Positions 24,401 to 37,700 of a stretch of DNA of 64,000 nt are shown here, in pieces. The translations under genes and the position numbers were made by a program. Below the pieces are notes generated by a model. The model worked only from the letters and a program-made list of their open reading frames with translations. It made no database searches and had not been told where the DNA came from. The stretch covers positions 9,796,001 through 9,860,000 of the forward strand of contig CANUEZ040000191.1 in the NCBI GenBank assembly GCA_948099385.1, written 5' to 3'. The stretch is from Fasciola hepatica (Eukaryota > Platyhelminthes > Trematoda > Plagiorchiida > Fasciolidae). Position 1 is the stretch's first letter. Each line of letters starts with the position of its first letter.

Positions 24401-24609
24401 TAGTGTAGATGTTGAACAAAGCTTTGAATACGGTCCCGGATTGATTTGTGTTGTTAATTTGTTTGATTCACAATGGTTCAGCGGATGTTGGAGTCCCCGT
24501 GGTTGCTCGGTGGATGTGCACTGCTGATGAGTCGAGTCCGAACAAAGATGAAACAGCTGTACAGTGAGTGCTTCCATGGATTTCAATGCTCAGTTGAGCG
24601 TTCAAGCTG
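18443..24609 (+). repeat. Segment 6: fourteen monomers, all ribozyme cores kept
   Basis: S = 18741 (stem II variant), 19198, 19630, 20075, 20530, 20975, 21405, 21855, 22300, 22745, 23195, 23637, 24079 and 24519. Several carry AAAGAT for AAGGAT in the stem II loop (22300, 23195, 23637, 24519). The monomers at 21405, 22300, 23195, 23637 and 24519 share a middle-region variant (GCTTTGAAT or close, then GATTGATTTG), also seen at 7939. The pair at 23195 and 23637 is a near-identical adjacent duplication with period 442, marked by CATATACAAATCTTATC at about 23297 and 23739. Confidence 0.88.
18741..18788 (+). ncRNA. Hammerhead motif with canonical C11.1 (variant copy)
   Basis: AAGGAT-GAAAC is replaced by AAGAAC-GAAAC. 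Position 11.1 becomes C and can form the standard G10.1-C11.1 pair, but the third stem II pair becomes C-A. It differs from all other copies at this spot. Confidence 0.55.
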
Positions 24610-27600
24610 CATGATCAATCAAATTATTCAAATCTATAATAATCTAATTTAATCTAATCGAATATAATCTAATCTTATCTCCTACTTCTAATCAATTGCA
24701 TGGATAGTAGGGAAGCTGTGTATGTTTATCATTTGAGAATGCGTTGGTTGTACTTAGGCCCCTACAGAGAAGTCATCCATCATAGGAGTCGATCGATGTG
24801 CGCGAAGCTGGTTGTTACCATTCAAATTTGAAGCCAGTTTGGGAAGGGTGCTATATCATGTAGTGGAGATGTTGAACAAAGCGTTGATAGCGATCCCGGA
24901 TTGACTTGTGTTGTTAAGTTGTTCGATTCACAATGGTTCACCGGTTGTTGGAATGCCCGTGGTTGCTCGGTCGATGTGCACTGCTGATGAGTTGAGTCCG
25001 AACAATGATGGAACGGCTGTACAGTGAGTGCTTCCATGGATTTCAATGCTCAGTTGAGCGTTCAAGCTGCATGATCAATCATATTATACAAATCTATTCT
25101 AATCTAATCTAATCTAATCTCCTACTACTAACCAATTTCATGCATACTAAGAAAGCTGTGTAGGTTTATCTTTTGGGAATGCGTTGGTTGTACTTAGGCC
25201 CCTACAGAGAAGTCATCCATCATAGGAGTCGATCGGTATGCGCGAAGCTGGTTGTTACCATTCAAATTTGAAGCCAGTTTGGGAAGGGTTCTATATGATG
25301 TAGTGTATATGTTGAACAAAGCGTTGATAGCCATCCCGGATAGCCTTGTGTTGGTAAGTTGTTCGATTGACAATGGTTCAGCGGTTGTTGGATTCCCCGT
25401 GGTTGCTCGGTCGATGTGCACTGCTGATGAGTCGAGTCCGAACAAAGATGAAACAGCTGTACAGTGAGTGCTTCCATGGATTTCAGTGCTCAGTTGAGCG
25501 TTCAAGCTGCATGATCAATCATATTATACAAATCTAATCTAATCTAATCTAATCTCCTACTACTAATCAATTGCATGCATAGTAAGGAAGCTGTGTGAGT
25601 TTTTCATTTGGGAATGCGTTGGTTGTACTTAGGCCCCCAAAAGAGAAGTCATCCATCATAGGAATTTATCGGTGTGCACGAAGCTGGTTGTTACCATTCA
25701 AATTTGAAGCCAGTTTGCGAAGGGTGCTATATGATGTAGTGTAGATGTTGAACAAAGCGTTGATAGCCATCCCGGATAGCCTTGTGTTGTTAAGTTGTTC
25801 GATTCACAATGGTTCAGCGGTTGTTGGAGTCCCCGTGGTTGCTCGGTCGATGTGCACTGCTGATGAGTCGAGTCCGAACAAGGATGAAACAGCTGTACAG
25901 TGAGTGCTTCCATGGATTTCAATGCTGGGTTGAGCGTTCAAGCTGCATGATCAAACATATTATACAAATATATTCTAATCTAATCTAATCTTATCTCCTA
26001 CTACTAATCAATTGCATGCATAGTAAGGAAGCTGTGTGAGTTTTTCATTTGGGAATGCGTTGGTTATACTTAGGCCAATATAGAAAAGTCTTCCTTCATA
26101 GGAGTCGATCGGTGTGCGCGAAGCTGGTTGTTACCATTCAAATTTGAAGCCAGTTTGGGAAGGGTGCTATATATGATGTAGTGTAGATGTTGAACAAAGC
26201 GTTGATAGCCATCCCGGATAGCCTTGTGTTGTTAAGTTGTTTGATTCACAATGGTTCAGCGGTTGTTGGAGTCCCCGTGTTTTCTCGGTCAATGTGCACT
26301 GCTGATGAGTCGAGTCCGAACAAGGATGAAACAGCTGTACAGTGAGTGCTTCCATGGATTTCAATGCTCAATCGATCATTCCAGCCATATTATTAATCAT
26401 GCTATACAAATCAGTTTTAAACTAATCTAATCTAATTTCCTACTACTAATCAATTGCATGCATAGTAAGGAAGCTGTGTAGGTTTATCATTTAGGAATGC
26501 GTTGGTTGTACTTAGGCCCCTACAGAGAAGTCATCCATCATAGGAGTCGATCGGTGTGCGCGAAGCTGGTTGTTACCATTCAAATTTAGAGCCAGTTTTG
26601 GAAGAATGCTATATGATGTAGTGTAGATGTTGAACAAAGCGTTGATAGCCATCCCGGATAGCCTTGTGTTGTTAGGTTGTCCGATTCACAATGGTTCAGC
26701 GGTTGTTGGAGTCCCCGTGGTTGCTCGGTCGATGTGCACTGCTGATGAGTCGAGTCCGAACAAGGATGAAACAGCTGTACAGTGAGTGCTTCCATGGATT
26801 TCAATGCTCAGTTGAGCGTTCAAGCTGCATGATCAATCATATTATACCAATCTAATCTAATCTAATCTAATCTAATCTAATCTCCTACTACTAATCAATT
26901 GCATGCATAGTAAGGAAGCTGTGTAGGTTTATCATTTGAGAATGCGTTGGTTGTACTCAGGCCCCTACAGAGAAGTCATCTATCAGAGCAGTAGATTGAA
27001 GTGCGCGATGCTGATTGTTACCAATCAAATTTGAAGCCAGTTTGGGAACGGTGCTATATCATGTAGTGTAGATGTTGAACAAAGCGTTGATTGCCATCCC
27101 GGATAGCCTTGTGTTGTTTCGTTGTTCGATTCACAATGGTTCAGCGGTTGTTGGAGTCCCCGTGGTCTCTCGGTCGATGTGCACTGCTGATTAGTCGAGT
27201 CCGAACAAAGATGAAACAGCTGTACAGTGAGTGCTTCCATGGATTTCAATGCTCAGTTGAGCGTTCAAGCTGCATGATCAATCAAATTATTCAAATCTAT
27301 AATAATCTAATTTAATCTAATCGAATATAATCTAATCTTATCTCCTACTTCTAATCAATTGCATGGATAGTAGGGAAGCTGTGTATGTTTATCATTTGAG
27401 AATGCGTTGGTTGTACTTAGGCCCCTACAGAGAAGTCATCCATCATAGGAGTCGTGCGATGTGCGCGAAGCTGGTTGTTACCATTCAAATTTGAAGCCAG
27501 TTTGGGAACGGTGCTATATCATGTAGTGGAGATGTTGAACAAAGCGTTGATAGCGATCCCGGATTGACTGGTGTTGTTAAGTTGTTCGATTCACAATGGT

Positions 27601-28700
27601 TCACCGGCTGTTGGAATAACCGTGGTTGCTCGGTCGATGTGCACTGCTGATGAGTTGAGTCCGAACAAGGATGGAACGGCTGTACAGTGAGTGCTTCCAT
27701 GGATTTCAATGCTCAGTTGAGCGTTCAAGCTGCATGATCAATCATATTATACAAATCTATTCTAATCTAATCTAATCTAATCTCCTACTACTAATCAATT
27801 TCATGCATAGTAAGAAAGCTGTGTAGGTTTATCATTTGGGAATGCGTTGGTTGTACTTAGGCCCCTACAGAGAAGTCATCCATCATAGGAGTCGATCGGT
27901 ATGCGCGAAGCTGGTTGTTACCATTCAAATTTGAAGCCAGTTTGGGAAGGGTTCTATATGATGTAGTGTAGTTGTTGAACAAAGCGTTGATAGCCATCCC
28001 GGATAGCCTTGTGTTGGTAAGTTGTTCGATTGACAATGGTTCAGCGGTTGTTGGAGTCCCCGTGGTTGCTCGGTCGATGTGCACTGCTGATGAGTCGAGT
28101 CCGAACAAAGATGAAACAGCTGTACAGTGAGTGCTTCCATGGATTTCAATGCTCAATCGATCATTCCAGCCATATTATAAATCATGCTATACAAATCAGT
28201 TTTAAACTAATCTAATCTAATTTCCTACTACTAATCAATTGCATGCATAGTAAGGAAGCTTTGTAGGTTTATCATTTAGGAATGCGTTGGTTGTACTTGG
28301 GCCCCTACAGAGAAGTCATCCATCATAGGAGTCGATCGGTGTGCGCGAAGCTGGTTGTTACCATTCAAATTTAGAGCCAGTTTTGGAAGAATGCTATATG
28401 ATGTAGTGTAGATGTTGAACAAAGCGTTGATAGCCATCCCGGATAGCCTTGTGTTGTTAGGTTGTCCGATTCACAATGGTTCAGCGGTTGTTGGAGTCCC
28501 CGTGGTTGCTCGGTCGATGTGCACTGCTGATGACTCGAGTCCGAACAAGGATGAAACAGCTGTACAGTGAGTGCTTCCATGGATTTCAATGCTCAGTTGA
28601 GCGTTCAAGCTGCATGATCAATCATATTATACCAATCTAATCTAATCCAATCTAATCTAATCTAATCTCCTACTACTAATCAATTGCATGCATAGTAAGG
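24610..28700 (+). repeat. Segment 7: block duplication with an internal two-monomer deletion
   Basis: S = 24979 A13G; 25419, 25855, 26297 and 26737 intact; 27182 G8T (CTGATTA); 27642 A13G; 28082 intact; 28522 core intact but stem II base 10.1 is C. 24610-25486 matches 27273-28149 at offset 2663, including the rare ATTTAATCTAATCGAATATA tract and the GTTCGATTGAC variant. From 28150 to about 28690 the match is instead to 26365 onward at offset 1785, including AATCAGTTTTAAAC. The offset change of 878 bp equals two monomers. Confidence 0.85.
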
Positions 28701-31700
28701 AAGCTGTGTAGGTTTATCATTTGGGAATGCGTTGGTTGTACTAAGGCCCCTACACAGAATTCATCCATCATAGGAGTCGATCAGTGTGCGCGAAGCTGGT
28801 TGTTACCATTCAAATTTGAAGCCAGTTTGGGAAGGGTGCTATATCATGTAGTGTAGATGTTGAACAAAGCGTTGATAGCCATCCCGGATAGCCTTGTGTT
28901 GTTAAGTTGTTCGATTCACAATGGTTCAGCGGTTGTTGGAGTCCCCGTGGTCTCTCGGTCGATGTGCACTGCTGATGAGTCGAGTCCGAACAAGGATGAA
29001 ACAGCTGTACAGTGAGTGCTTCCATGGATTTCAATGCTCAGTTGAGCGTTCAAGCTGCATGATCAATAATATCATACAAATCTAATCTAATCTAATCTAA
29101 TCTGATCAAATCTCCTACTACTAATCAATTGCATGCATAGTAAGGAAGCTGTGTAGGTTTTTCATTTGGGAATGCGTTGGTTGTACTTAGGCCCCTACAG
29201 AGAAGTCATCCATCCTAGGAGTCGATCGATGTGCGCGAAGCTGGTTGTTACCATTCAAATTTGAAGCCAGTTTGGGAAGGGTTCTATATGATGTAGTGTA
29301 GTTGTTGAACAAAGCGTTGATAGCCGTCCCGGATAGCTATGTGTTGTTCAGTCGTTCGATTCACAATGGTACAGCGGTTGTTGGAGTCCCCGTTGTTGCT
29401 CGGTCGATGTGCACTGCTGATGAGTCGAGTCCGAACAAGGATGAAACAGCTGTTCAGTGAGTGCTTCCATGGATTTCAATGCTCAGTTGAGCGTTCAAGC
29501 TGCATGATCAACCATATTATACAAATCTAATCTAATCTAATCTAATCTAGTCAAATATCCTACTACTAATCAATTGCATGCATAGTAAGGAAGCTGTTTA
29601 GCTTTTTCATTTGGGAATGCGTTGGTTGTACTTAGGCCCCTACAGAGAAGTCATTCATCATAGGAGTCGATCGGTGTGCGCGAAGCTGGTTGTTACCATT
29701 GAAATTTGAAGCAAGTTTGGGAAGGGTGCTATATCATGTAGTGTAGATGTTGAACAAAGCGTTGATAGCCATCCCGGATAGCCTTGTGTTGTTAAGTTGT
29801 TCAATTCACAATGGTTCACTGGTTGTTGGAGTCCCCGTGGTTGCTCGGTCGATGTGCACTGCTGATGAGTCGAGTCCGAACAAGGATGAAACAGCTGTAC
29901 AGTGAGTGCTTCCATGGATTTCAATGCTCAGTTGAGCGTTCAAGCTGCATGATCAATCATATTATACAAATCTATTCTAATCTAATCTGATCTAATCTCC
30001 TACTACTAATCAATTGCATGCATAGTAAGGAAGCTGTGTGGGTTTTTCATTTGGGAATGCGTTGGTTGTACTTATTCACTTACATTGGATTCATCTATCA
30101 TAGGAGTCGATCAGTGTGCGCGAAGCTGGTTGTTACCATTCACATTTGGAGCCAGTTTAAGAACGGTGCTATATCATGTAGTGTAGATGTTGAACAAAGC
30201 GTTGATAGCCATCCCGGATAGCCTTGTGTTGTTAGGTTGTTCGATTCACCATGGTTCACCGGTTGTTGGAGTGCCCGTGTTTGCTCGGTCGATGTGCACT
30301 GCTGATGAGTCGAGTCCGAACAAGGATGAAACAGCTGTACAGTGAGTGCTTCCATGGATTTCAATGCTCAGTTGAGCGTTCAAGCTGCATGATCAATCAT
30401 ATTATGTAAATCTAATCTAATCTAATCTAATCTATTCTGGTCTAATCTCCTACTACTAATCAATTGCATGCATAGTAAGGAAGCTGTTTAGCTTTTTCAT
30501 TTGGGAATGCGTTGGTTGTACTTAGGCCCCTACAAATAAGTCATCCATCATAGGAGTCGATCGGTGTGCGCGAAGCTGGTTGTTACCATTGAAATTTGAA
30601 GCCAGTTTGGGAAGGGTTCTATATGATGTAGTGTAGATGTTGAACAAAGAGTTGATAGCCATCCCGGATAGCCTTGTGTCGTTAACTTGTTCGATTCACA
30701 ATGGTTCAGCGGTTGTTGGAGTCCCCGTGGTTGCTCGGTCGATGTGCACTGCTGATGAGTCGAGTCCGAACAAGGATGAAACAGCTGTACAGTGAGTGCT
30801 TCCATGGATTTCAATGCTCAGTTGAGCGTTCAAGCTGCATGATCAATCATATTACACAAATCTAATCAAATATCATCTAATCTAATCTCCTACTATTAAT
30901 CTATTGCACGCATGGTGAGCACGCTGCTAGGTTTAACATTTTGGAATGCGTTGGTTGTACTTAGGCCCCTACGGAGTAGTCATCCTTCATAGGAGTCCAT
31001 CCGTGTGCGCGAAGCTGGTTGTTACCATTCAAATTTGAAGCCAGTTTGGGAAGGGTGCTATATCATGTAGTGTAGATGTTGAACAAAGCGTTGATAGCCA
31101 TCCCGGATAGCCTTGTGTTGTTAAGTTGTTCGATTCACAATGGTTCAGCGGTTGTTGGAGTCCCCGTGGTCTCTCGGTCGATGTGCACTGCTGATGAGTC
31201 GAGTCCGAACAAGGATGAAACAGCTGTACAGTGAGTGCTTCCATGGATTTCAATGCTCAGTTGAGCGTTCAAGCTGCATGATCAATCATATTATACAAAT
31301 CTATTCTAATCAAATCTAATCTAATCTCCTACTTCTAATCAATTGCATGCATAGTAAGGAAGCTGTGTAGGTTTATCATTTGGGAATGTGTTGGTTGTAC
31401 TTAGGCCCCTACAGAGAAGTCATCCATCATAGGAGTCGATCGTTGTGCGCGAATCTGTTTGTTACCATTGAAATTTGAAGCAAGTTTGGGAAGGGTGCTA
31501 TATCATGTAGTGTAGATGTTGAACAAAGCGTTGATAGCCATCCCGGATAGCCTTGTGTTGTTAAGTTGTTCGATTCACAATGGTTCAGCGGTTGTTGGAG
31601 TCCCCGTGGTTGCTCGGTCGATGTGCACTGCTGATGAGTCGAGTCCGAACAAGGATGAAACAGCTGTACAGTGAGTGCTTCCATGGATTTAAATGCTCAG

Positions 31701-34700
31701 TTGAGCGTTCAAGCTGCATGATCACTCATATTATACAAATCTATTTTATTCTAATTTAATCTAATCTAATCTCCTACTACTAATCAATTGCATGCATAGT
31801 AAGGAAGCTGTTTAGGTTTATAATTTGGGAATGCGTTGGTTGTACTTAGGCCCCAAAAGAGAAGTCATCCATCATAGGAGTCGATCGGTGTGCGCGAAGC
31901 TGGTTGTTACCATTCAAATTTGAAGCCAGTTTGGGAAGGGTGCTATATCATGTAGTGTAGATGTTGAACAAAGCGTTGATAGCCATCCCGGATAGCCTTG
32001 TGTTGTTAAGTTGTTCGATTCACAATGGTTCAGCGGTTGTTGGAGTCCCCGTGGTTGCTCGGTCGATGTGCACTGCTGATGAGTCGAGTCCGAACAAGGA
32101 TGAAACAGCTGAACAGTGAGTGCTTCCATGGATTTCATTGCTCAGTTGAGCGTTCAAGCTGCATGATCAATCATATTATACAAATATATTCTAATCAAAT
32201 CTAATCTAATCTCCTACTTCTAATCAATTGCATGCATAGTAAGGAAGCTGTGTAGGTTTATCATTTGGGAATGTGTTGGTTGTACTTAGGCCCCCAAAAG
32301 AGAAGTCATCCATCATAGGACTCGATCGGTGTGCGCGAAGCTGGTTGTTACCATTGAAATTTGAAGCCAGTTTGGAAATGGTGCCATATCATGTAGTGTA
32401 GATGTTGAACAAAGCGTTGATAGACAACCCGGATAGCCTTGTGTTGTTAAGTTGTTCGATTCACAATGGTTCACTGGTTGTTGGAGTCCCCGTGGTTGCT
32501 CGGTCGATGTGCACTCTTAATGAGTCGAGTCCGAACAAGGATGAAACAGGTGTACAGTGAGTGCTTCCATGGATTTCAATGCTCAGTTGAGCGTTCAAGC
32601 TGCATGATCAATCAAATTATACAAATCTATTCTAATCTAATCTAATCTAATCTCCTACAACTAATCAATTGCATGCATAGTAAGGAAGCTGTGTAGGTTT
32701 ATCATTTGGGAATGCGTTGGTTGTACTAAGGCCCCTACAGAGAAGTCATCCATCATAGGAGTCGATCGGTGTGCGCGAAGCTGGTTGTTACCATTGAAAT
32801 TTGAAGCCAGTTTGGGAAGGGTGCTATATCATGTAGTGTAGATGTTGAACAAAGCGTTGATAGCCATCCCGGATAGCCTTGTGTTGTTAAGTTGTTCGAT
32901 TCACAATGGTCCAGCGGTTGTTGGATTCCCCGTGGTTGCTCGGTCGATGTGCACTGCTGATGAGTCGATTCCGAACAAAGATGAAACAGCTGTACAGTGA
33001 GTGCTTCCATGGAATTCAATGCTCAGTTGAGCGTTCAAGCTGCATGATCAATCATATATTACAAATCTATTCTAATCTAATCTAATCTAATCTCCTACTA
33101 CTAATCAATTGCATGCATTGTAAGGAAGCTGTGTAGGTTTATCATTTGGGAATGCGTTGGTTGTACTTAGGCCCCTACAGGGAATTGATCCATCATATGA
33201 ATCGATCGGTGTGCGCGAAGCTGGTTGTTACCATTCAAATTTGAAGCCAGTTTGGGAAGGGTGCTATATCATGTAGTGTAGATGTTGAACAAAGCGTTGA
33301 TAGCCATCCCGGATAGCCTTGTGTTGTTAAGTTGTTCGATTCACAATGGTTCACCGGTTGTTGGAGTCCCCGTGGTTGCTCGGTCGATGTGCACTGCTGA
33401 TGAGTCGAGTCCGAACAAGGATGGAACAGCTGTACAGTGAGTGCTTCCATGGATTTCAATGCTCAGTTGAGCGTTCAAGCTGCATGATCAATCATATTAT
33501 ACAAATCTATTCTAATCTAATCTAATCTAATCTCCTACTACTAATCAATTGCATGCATAGTAAGGAAGCTGTGAAGGTTTATCATTTGGGAATGCGTTGG
33601 TTGTACTTAGGCCCCTACAGAGAAGTCATCCATCATAGGAGTCGATCGGTGTGCGCGAAGCTGGTTGTTCCCATTCAAATTTGAAGCCAGTTTGGGAAGG
33701 GTGCTATATGATGTCGTGTAGATGTTGAACAAAGCGTTGATAGCCATCCCGGATAGCCTTGTGTTGTTAAGTTGTTCGATTCACAATGGTTCAGCGGTTG
33801 TTGGAGTCCCCGTAGTTGCGCGGTCGATGTGCACTGCTGATGAGTCGAGTCCGAACAAGGATGAAACAGCTGTACAGTGAGTGCTTGCATGGATTTCAAT
33901 GCTCAGTTGAGCGTTCAAGCTGCATGATCAATCATATTATACAAATCTATTCTAATCTAATCTAATCTGATCTAATCTCCTACTACTAATCAATTGCATG
34001 CATAGTAAGGAAGCTGTGTAGCTTTTTCATTTGGGAATGCGTTGGTTGTACTTAGGCCCCTACAAATAAATCATCCATCATAGGAGTCGATCGGTGTGCG
34101 CGAAGCTGGTCGTTACCATTCAAATTTGAAACCAGTTTAGGAAGGGTGCTATATCATGTAATGTATCTATTGAACAAAGCGTTGATAGCCATCCCGGATA
34201 GCCTTGTGTTGTTAAGTTGTTCGATTCACAATGGTTCAGCGGTTGTTGGAGTCCCCGTGGTTGCTCGGTCGATGTGCACTGCTGATGAGTCGAGTACGAA
34301 CAAGGATGAAACACCTGTTCAGTGAGTGCTTCCATGGATTTCAATGCTCAGTTGAGCGTTCAAGCTGCATGATCAACCATATTATACAAATATATTCTAA
34401 TCTGATCTAATCTAATCTAATCTAATCTAATCTCCTACTACTAATCAATTGCATGCATAGTAAGGAAGCTGTGTAGGTTTATCATTTGGGAATGCATTGG
34501 TTGTACTTAGGCCCCTACAGATGAGTCATCCATCATAGGAGTCGATCGGTGTGCACGAAGCTGGTTGTTACCATTCAAATTTGAAGCCAGTTTGGGAACG
34601 GTGCTATACCATGTAGTGTAGATGTTGAACAAAGGGTTGATAGCCATCCCGGATAGCCTTGTGTTGTTGAGTTGTTTGATTCACATTGGTCCAGCGGTTG

Positions 34701-37700
34701 TTGGAGTCCCCGTGGTTGCTCGGTCGATGTGCACTGCTGATGAGTCGAGTCCGAACAAAGATGAAACAGCTGTACAGTGAGTGCTTCCATGGATTTCAAT
34801 GCTCAGTTGAGCGTTCAAGCTGCATGATCAATCATATTATACAAATCTTATCTAAGCTAATCTAATCTAATCTCATCTCCTACTACTAATCAATTGCATG
34901 CATAGTAAGGAAGCTGTAGAGGTTTATCGTTTGGGAATGCATTGGTTGTACTTAGGCCCCTACAGAGAAGTCATCCATCATAGGAGTCGATCGGTGTGCG
35001 CGAAGCTGGTTGTTACCATTCAAATTTGAAGCCAGTTTGGGAAGGGTGCTATATATGATGTAGTGTAGATGTTGAACAAAGCGTTGATAGCCATCCCGGA
35101 TAGCCTTGTGTTGTTAAGTTGTTCAATTCACAATGGTTCAGCGGTTGTTGGAGTCCCCGTGGTTGCTCGGTCGATGTGCACTGCTGATGAGTCGAGTCCG
35201 AACAAGGATGAAACAGCTGTACAGTGAGTGCTTCCATGGATTTCAATGCTCAGTTGATCATTCCAGCCACATTATAAATCATGTTATACAAATCTATTCC
35301 AAACTAATCTAATCTAATTTCCAACTACTAATCAATTGCATGCATAGTAAGGAAGTTGTGTAGGTTTATCATTTGGGAATGCGTTGGTTGTAATTAGGCC
35401 CCTAGAGAGGAGTCATCCATCATAGGAGTCGATCGGTGTGCGCGGAGCTGATTGTAACCATTCAAATTTGAAGCCAGTTTGGGAAGGGTGCTATATATGA
35501 TGTAGTGTAGATGTTGAACAAAGCGTTGATACCCATCCCGGATAGCCTTGTGTTGTTAAGTTGTTCGATTCACAATGGTTCACAGGTTGTTGGAATCCAC
35601 GTGGTTGCTCGGTCGATGTGCACTGCTGATGAGTCGAGTCCGAACAAGGATGAAACAGCTGTACAGTGAGTGCTTCCATGGATTTCAATGCTCAGTTGAG
35701 CATTCAAGCTGCATGATCAATCATATTATACAAATCTATTCTAATCTAATCTAATCTAATCTAATCTCCTACTACTAATCAATTGCATGCATAGTAAGGA
35801 AGCTGTGTGAGTTTTTCATTTGGGAATGCGTTGGTTGTACTTAGGCCCCTACAGAGAAGTCATCCATCATAGGAGTCGATCGGTGTGCGCGAAGCTGGTT
35901 GTTACCATTCAAATTTGAAGCCAGTTTGGGAAGGGTGCTATATATGATGTAGTGTAGATGTTGAACAAAGCGTTGATAGCCATCCCGGATAGCCTTGTGT
36001 TGTTAAGTTGTTCGATTCACAATGGTTCACAGGTTGTTGGAATCCCCGTGGTTGCTCGGTCGATGTGCACTGCTGATGAGTCGAGTCCGAACAAGGATGA
36101 AACAGCTGTACATTGAGTGCTTAAATGGATTTCAATGCTCAGTTGAGCGTTCAAGCTGCATGATCAATCATATTATACAAATCTATTCTAATCTAATCTA
36201 ATCTAATCTAATCTCCTACTATTAATCAATTGCTTGTGTAGTAAGTAAGCTGTGTGAGTTTCTTTACTACGGAATGCGTTGGTTGTACTTAGGCCCCTAC
36301 AGAGAAGTCATCTATCATAGGAGTCGATCGGTGTGCGCGAAGCTGGTTGTTACCATTCAAATTTGAAGCCAGTTTGGGAAGGGTGCTATATGATGTAGTG
36401 TAGATGTTGAACAAAGGGTTGATAGCCATCCCGGATAGCCTTGTGTTGTTAAGTTGTTCAATTCACAATGGTTCAGCGGTTGTTGGAGTCCCCGTGGTTG
36501 CTCGGTCGATGTGCACTGCTGATGAGTCGAGTCCGAACAAGGATGAAACAGCTGTACAGTGAGTGCTTCCATGGATTTCAATGCTCAGTTGATCATTCCA
36601 GCCATATTATAAATCATGTTATACAAATCTAATCTAATCGAATCTAATCTAATCTCCTACTACTAATCAATTGCATGCATAGTAAGGAAGCTGTGTGAGT
36701 TTTTCATTTGGGAATGCGTTGGTTGTACTTAGGCCCCTACAGAGAAGTCATCCATCATAGGAGTCGATCGGTGTGCGCGAAGCTGGTTGTTACCATTCAA
36801 ATTTGAAGCCAGTTTGGGAAGGGTGCTATATGATGTAGTGTAGATGTTGAACAAAGCGTTGATAGCCATCCCGGATAGCCTTGTGTTGTTAAGTTGTTCA
36901 ATTCACAATGGTTCAGCGGTTGTTGGAGTCCCCGTGGTTGCTCGGTCGATGTGCACTGCTGATGAGTCGAGTCCGAACAAGGATGAAACAGCTGTACAGT
37001 GAGTGCTTCCATGGATTTCAATGCTCAGTTGAGCGTTCAAGCTGCATGATCAATCATATTATACAAATCTATTCTAATCTAATCTAATCTAATCTAATCT
37101 CCTACTATTAATCAATTGCATGCATAGTAAGGAAGCTGTGTGAGTTTTTCATTTGGGAATGCGTTGGTTGTACTTAGGCCCCTACAGAGAAGTCATCCAT
37201 CATAGGAGTCGATCGGTGTGCGCGAAGCTGGTTGTTACCATTCAAATTTGAAGCCAGTTTGGGAAGGGTGCTATATGATGTAGTGTAGATGTTGAACAAA
37301 GCGTTGATAGCCATCCCGGATAGCCTTGTGTTGTTAAGTTGTTCGATTCACCATGGTTCAGCGGTTGTTGGAGTCCCCGTGGTTGCTCGGTCGATGTGCA
37401 CTGCTGATGAGTCGAGTCCGAACAAGGATGAAACAGCTGTACAGTGAGTGCTTCCATGGATTTCAATGCTCAGTTGATCATTCCAGCCATATTATAAATC
37501 ATGTTATAGAAATCTAATCTAATCGAATCTAATCTAATCTCCTACTACTAATCAATTGCATGCATAGTAAGGAAGCTGTGTGAGTTTTTCATTTGGGAAT
37601 GCGTTGGTTGTACTTAGGCCCCTACAGAGAAGTCATCCATCATAGGAGTCGATCGGTGTGCGCGAAGCTGGTTGTTACCATTCAAATTTGAATCCAGTTT

